Shown here in pieces: positions 61,932-64,000 of a DNA stretch of 64,000 bases (positions are counted from its first letter, which is position 1; every line of letters starts with the position of its first letter). The notes beneath the pieces were generated by a model. The model did not search any database, had not been told where the DNA came from, and saw only the letters and a list, made by a program, of their open reading frames with translations. Origin of the DNA: Carboxylicivirga fragile. GTDB lineage: Bacteria > Bacteroidota > Bacteroidia > Bacteroidales > Marinilabiliaceae. A program made the translations under genes and the position numbers. The DNA lies in NCBI GenBank assembly GCA_025499625.1, contig JAFMVD010000009.1, positions 62,001 through 126,000 on the forward strand, written 5' to 3'.

Positions 61932-63164
61932 TTATTTAAACTCGATGCCTATAATGGAAACATCATCGAAAACCGAATTCTTATCAAGAAGTTTATTGAT
62001 GATGCCTTTAAGTTCCATGAAGTTAATTTCAAGTGGTTGGTCGTTCGAAATGGCATCTTCCACTTCTTCGGCACACGATTCTACCTGGTTACCTTCATCA
62101 ATTTCAACTAAGCCATCCGTAAAAGCTAATAGTTTCGAACCTTTTGGAATGGTTACTTTACCTATTTCTACCGACGGAACAAAATCAAGCATGCCAAGAC
62201 CAATACATCCTTTTTCAAGATGTGTCAATTGATTTTTTTTCTTGTCGAACAAGAGTGGAGGTAAGTGTCCTGCATTAACATAGGTTAAACGTCTGGTTAA
62301 TAGATTATATCGACCAATAAAAAGAGTGATAAATTTTTCATTGTTAGCACTGGCATTTACACGATCGTTAAGTTGATGAACTAACTTCTTTAGGTTTACT
62401 CTGGAGGTAAATAACGAATGTATAACTGCTTGAAAATTGGACATTACCATGGCGGCTGACATTCCTTTACCAGAAACATCTGCAATGCAAAAACCTATTG
62501 ATTGTCTTGAAAGTTGAAAAGCATCGTAATAGTCGCCTCCCACGCCCATGTGCGGTTGATAGAAGGTGTGAATATTTAATTTTGATGTTTGCGGCATTTG
62601 TTCTTTGCTCGGCACCAATTGGTTTTGAATGCGTGATGCCAATTCCATTTCTTTCTTCATCACCTTTTGCTCAAGCAAAGCAGTTTGCATTCGTTTATTT
62701 TCAACGAATACAATGATAAGGTTTGAAATAATCTGAATAAGCTTTAAATGCTTAATGGTTGGACTGATGCCTTGTTGTTCTTCCTCAATATCACCGATGA
62801 GTACAAATCCGATGGCCTTAAACCGATGGAACAAAGGAATTACGGCATCAAAACCTTTCAGGTTAGGTGGATGCGAAACAGTAATGCTTTCGATACTATC
62901 GTATTGAAGCAAGTCTTTTTCAACACTAATCATCTCGGCTTCTTCGTTACTTACGCCAGAAATTAAGAGGTTGTGCCAACTTTCATTCGAATAGGTAAAT
63001 ACCAATACTTTACCTACCTCTAATTCTTCTCGAAGTAAAATTTCAAATTCGGCAAGAAGGTCTTCAATGGAGTGATCTTCATTTATGGTCTGCGCAATAT
63101 CAAGGATAATATTTAATCTATCCTTGTACAGTCGAAGTCTTTTCTTTTTCAGTTGGGTTACCAT
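61932..63164 (-). CDS. GAF-like/SpoIIE-type PP2C protein phosphatase
   Basis: Cytosolic signalling phosphatase of 410 aa. An N-terminal GAF-like sensory region lies at about residues 10-165, then a short coiled coil (EQKVMKKEMELASRIQNQLV). The PP2C-type SpoIIE domain from about 200 has its metal-binding acidic residues in MGVGGDYYDAF, CIADVSGKGMSAAMVMSNFQ and LLAFTDGLVEIDEGNQ, plus YVNAGHLPPLLF. Such proteins usually dephosphorylate anti-sigma-factor antagonists in partner-switching or act after sensor kinases; no such partner lies nearby. It is a single gene. Confidence 0.92.
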   Translation of the reverse strand: MVTQLKKKRLRLYKDRLNIILDIAQTINEDHSIEDLLAEFEILLREELEVGKVLVFTYSNESWHNLLISGVSNEEAEMISVEKDLLQYDSIESITVSHPPNLKGFDAVIPLFHRFKAIGFVLIGDIEEEQQGISPTIKHLKLIQIISNLIIVFVENKRMQTALLEQKVMKKEMELASRIQNQLVPSKEQMPQTSKLNIHTFYQPHMGVGGDYYDAFQLSRQSIGFCIADVSGKGMSAAMVMSNFQAVIHSLFTSRVNLKKLVHQLNDRVNASANNEKFITLFIGRYNLLTRRLTYVNAGHLPPLLFDKKKNQLTHLEKGCIGLGMLDFVPSVEIGKVTIPKGSKLLAFTDGLVEIDEGNQVESCAEEVEDAISNDQPLEINFMELKGIINKLLDKNSVFDDVSIIGIEFK

Positions 63165-63253
63165 AAATGTTGAAAGATAATATCAACTAATATATTAAAA
63201 AAAAGCTACAAGTGTAAGTTAATTTTAATAATGCATGATATTAAGGGAGTTAT

Positions 63254-63316
63254 AAACAGGCCATTGATTTCAATTAACTTCACCTAAGTGTTGAATATGA
63301 AATCAATGGCTTGTTT
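63254..63316 (-). terminator. Long hairpin downstream of efp
   Basis: A 19-bp stem, AAACAGGCCATTGATTTCA (63254-63272) with TGAAATCAATGGCTTGTTT (63298-63316), has one G-U pair and a 25-nt loop. It sits between efp and the SpoIIE gene. The U tract is poor, so it may be a processing or stability element as much as a terminator. Confidence 0.6.
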
Positions 63317-63344
63317 GTATTAAAGTTATTAACCTTTAATAAAA

Positions 63345-63911
63345 TTATTTTGAACGTTCAACATAAGAGTTGTCACGCGTATCGATTTTAATTTTATCAC
63401 CAGTATTGATGAATAAAGGTACCATTATAGTGGCACCAGTTTCAACTGTTGCTGGTTTTAACGAGTTTGTTGAAGAAGTATCTCCACGCATACCTGGTTC
63501 GGTATAGGTTACTTCAAAAACAACATTGTTAGGAAGGTTAACCATTAATGGAGTTTCGGTATCCGCATGATAAAGCACTTCAACTTCCATACCTTCTTTC
63601 AAAAGACCAGTATTGTCAATCAAGCTTTTATCAATTGGAATTTGTTCGAACGATTCCATGTTCATGAAATGATATCCCAAATCATCGTTAAAGATGAATT
63701 GATGTGGACGACGCTCAACACGAGCTTCATTTACTTTCACACCTGCATTAAAAGTATTATCAATTACTTTTCCAGTTGATACATTTTTTAGCTTTGTTCT
63801 TACAAAAGCGGCGCCTTTCCCCGGTTTTACGTGTTGGAACTGTACGATGAAGAATAACTGTCCATTATACTCAATGCACATTCCATTTCTGAAATCAGAC
63901 GTATTAGCCAT
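63345..63911 (-). CDS. efp: Translation elongation factor P
   Basis: Relieves ribosome stalling at polyproline stretches. The start is at 63911 ([17 protein letters not shown]); 28 upstream in-frame codons lie within the promoter region and lack similarity. The 188 aa have three barrels: KOW-like domain I with the normally modified Lys in VKPGKGAAF (K32, equivalent to E. coli K34), domain II with [12 protein letters not shown], and domain III ending [15 protein letters not shown]. It is a single gene. Confidence 0.95.
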   Translation of the reverse strand: MANTSDFRNGMCIEYNGQLFFIVQFQHVKPGKGAAFVRTKLKNVSTGKVIDNTFNAGVKVNEARVERRPHQFIFNDDLGYHFMNMESFEQIPIDKSLIDNTGLLKEGMEVEVLYHADTETPLMVNLPNNVVFEVTYTEPGMRGDTSSTNSLKPATVETGATIMVPLFINTGDKIKIDTRDNSYVERSK

Positions 63912-63953
63912 AATATTGAAATTGTGATAATTATTTAATTCAAAAAAACGCTG

Positions 63954-63974
63954 CAAAAATAGTGCAAAAGCACT
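63954..63974 (-). promoter_or_regulatory. Putative efp promoter with adjacent hairpin
   Basis: On the minus strand TATTTTTG (plus 63954-63961) matches TAnnTTTG. AGTGC-AAAA-GCACT (63961-63974) is a perfect 5-bp stem just upstream. The -33 motif is not clear. Confidence 0.45.
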
Positions 63975-64000
63975 AGATATTTGCATAAAAGGCAAAGGGA

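Overview
This 64 kb window is chromosomal DNA from a member of the Bacteroidota, probably the Bacteroidales/Marinilabiliales side of the phylum; I cannot name a genus. Evidence: promoters of the phylum-specific type (TTTG or TTG, about 19-20 nt, then TAnnTTTG) lie upstream of the tRNA-Glu/rpsT, rplU and sdh units. The succinate dehydrogenase has a single di-haem cytochrome b subunit. Phylum-typical families are present (DUF4286, DUF5916, bifunctional nuclease with a UVR tail, TPR/LuxR regulators). Base composition is AT-rich, with few strong Shine-Dalgarno sequences. I see no transposase, integrase, phage, CRISPR or toxin-antitoxin gene.

Layout. 1-2.3 kb: 3' truncated mannose-1-phosphate guanylyltransferase, divergent from an MlaE/MlaF lipid ABC pair. 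2.3-9.2 kb: S41 lipoprotein protease, an unknown protein with purine nucleoside phosphorylase 1, an AT-rich gap, riboflavin synthase, a cluster of short palindromes, OsmC-like protein, SDR, small ORF. 9.2-14.1 kb (minus strand): BtpA-like protein, hybrid histidine kinase, radical SAM/SPASM protein, OmpA-like lipoprotein. 14.3-17.6 kb: dxs and a secreted two-repeat protein. 17.8-22.5 kb (minus): wzi-like gene and three nucleotide-sugar genes (WbpE-, WbpD-, WbpA-like). 22.7-25.6 kb: metK, then tRNA-Glu/rpsT/tRNA-Glu in one unit, then radC. 25.6-32.7 kb: surface-polysaccharide genes (two glycosyltransferases, Wzx flippase, ATP-grasp ligase, SGNH plus MBOAT acyltransferase pair). 32.9-41.3 kb: upp, folK, sppA, lpxK with purine nucleoside phosphorylase 2, lipoprotein, nucleoside permease, bifunctional nuclease. 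41.5-45.1 kb: rplU-rpmA-serS-DUF4286-ruvC, frr. 45.2-50.8 kb: PAS histidine kinase and sdhCAB. 50.9-64 kb: unknown protein, TPR/LuxR regulator, CPBP protease, POT-like transporter, M28 peptidase, DUF5916 outer membrane protein, tyrS, SpoIIE-type phosphatase, efp.

How the genes fit together. Most of the window is housekeeping. Two themes recur. One is the cell envelope: GDP-mannose, UDP-aminouronate sugars, Wzi, Wzx, glycosyltransferases, O-acylation, LpxK, Mla, OmpA. The other is nucleoside and base salvage: two purine nucleoside phosphorylases, an NupG-type permease, uracil phosphoribosyltransferase. The non-coding DNA carries most of the unexplained structure: a 600 bp run of at least 11 different short palindromes, a roughly 120 bp dispersed repeat in two copies, a duplicated start-codon region upstream of the ompA-like gene that creates a 12-codon leader ORF, and a structured metK leader. 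I did not find a clear multi-gene system that I would call new. The best leads are these repeats and the ATP-grasp ligase in the polysaccharide locus.
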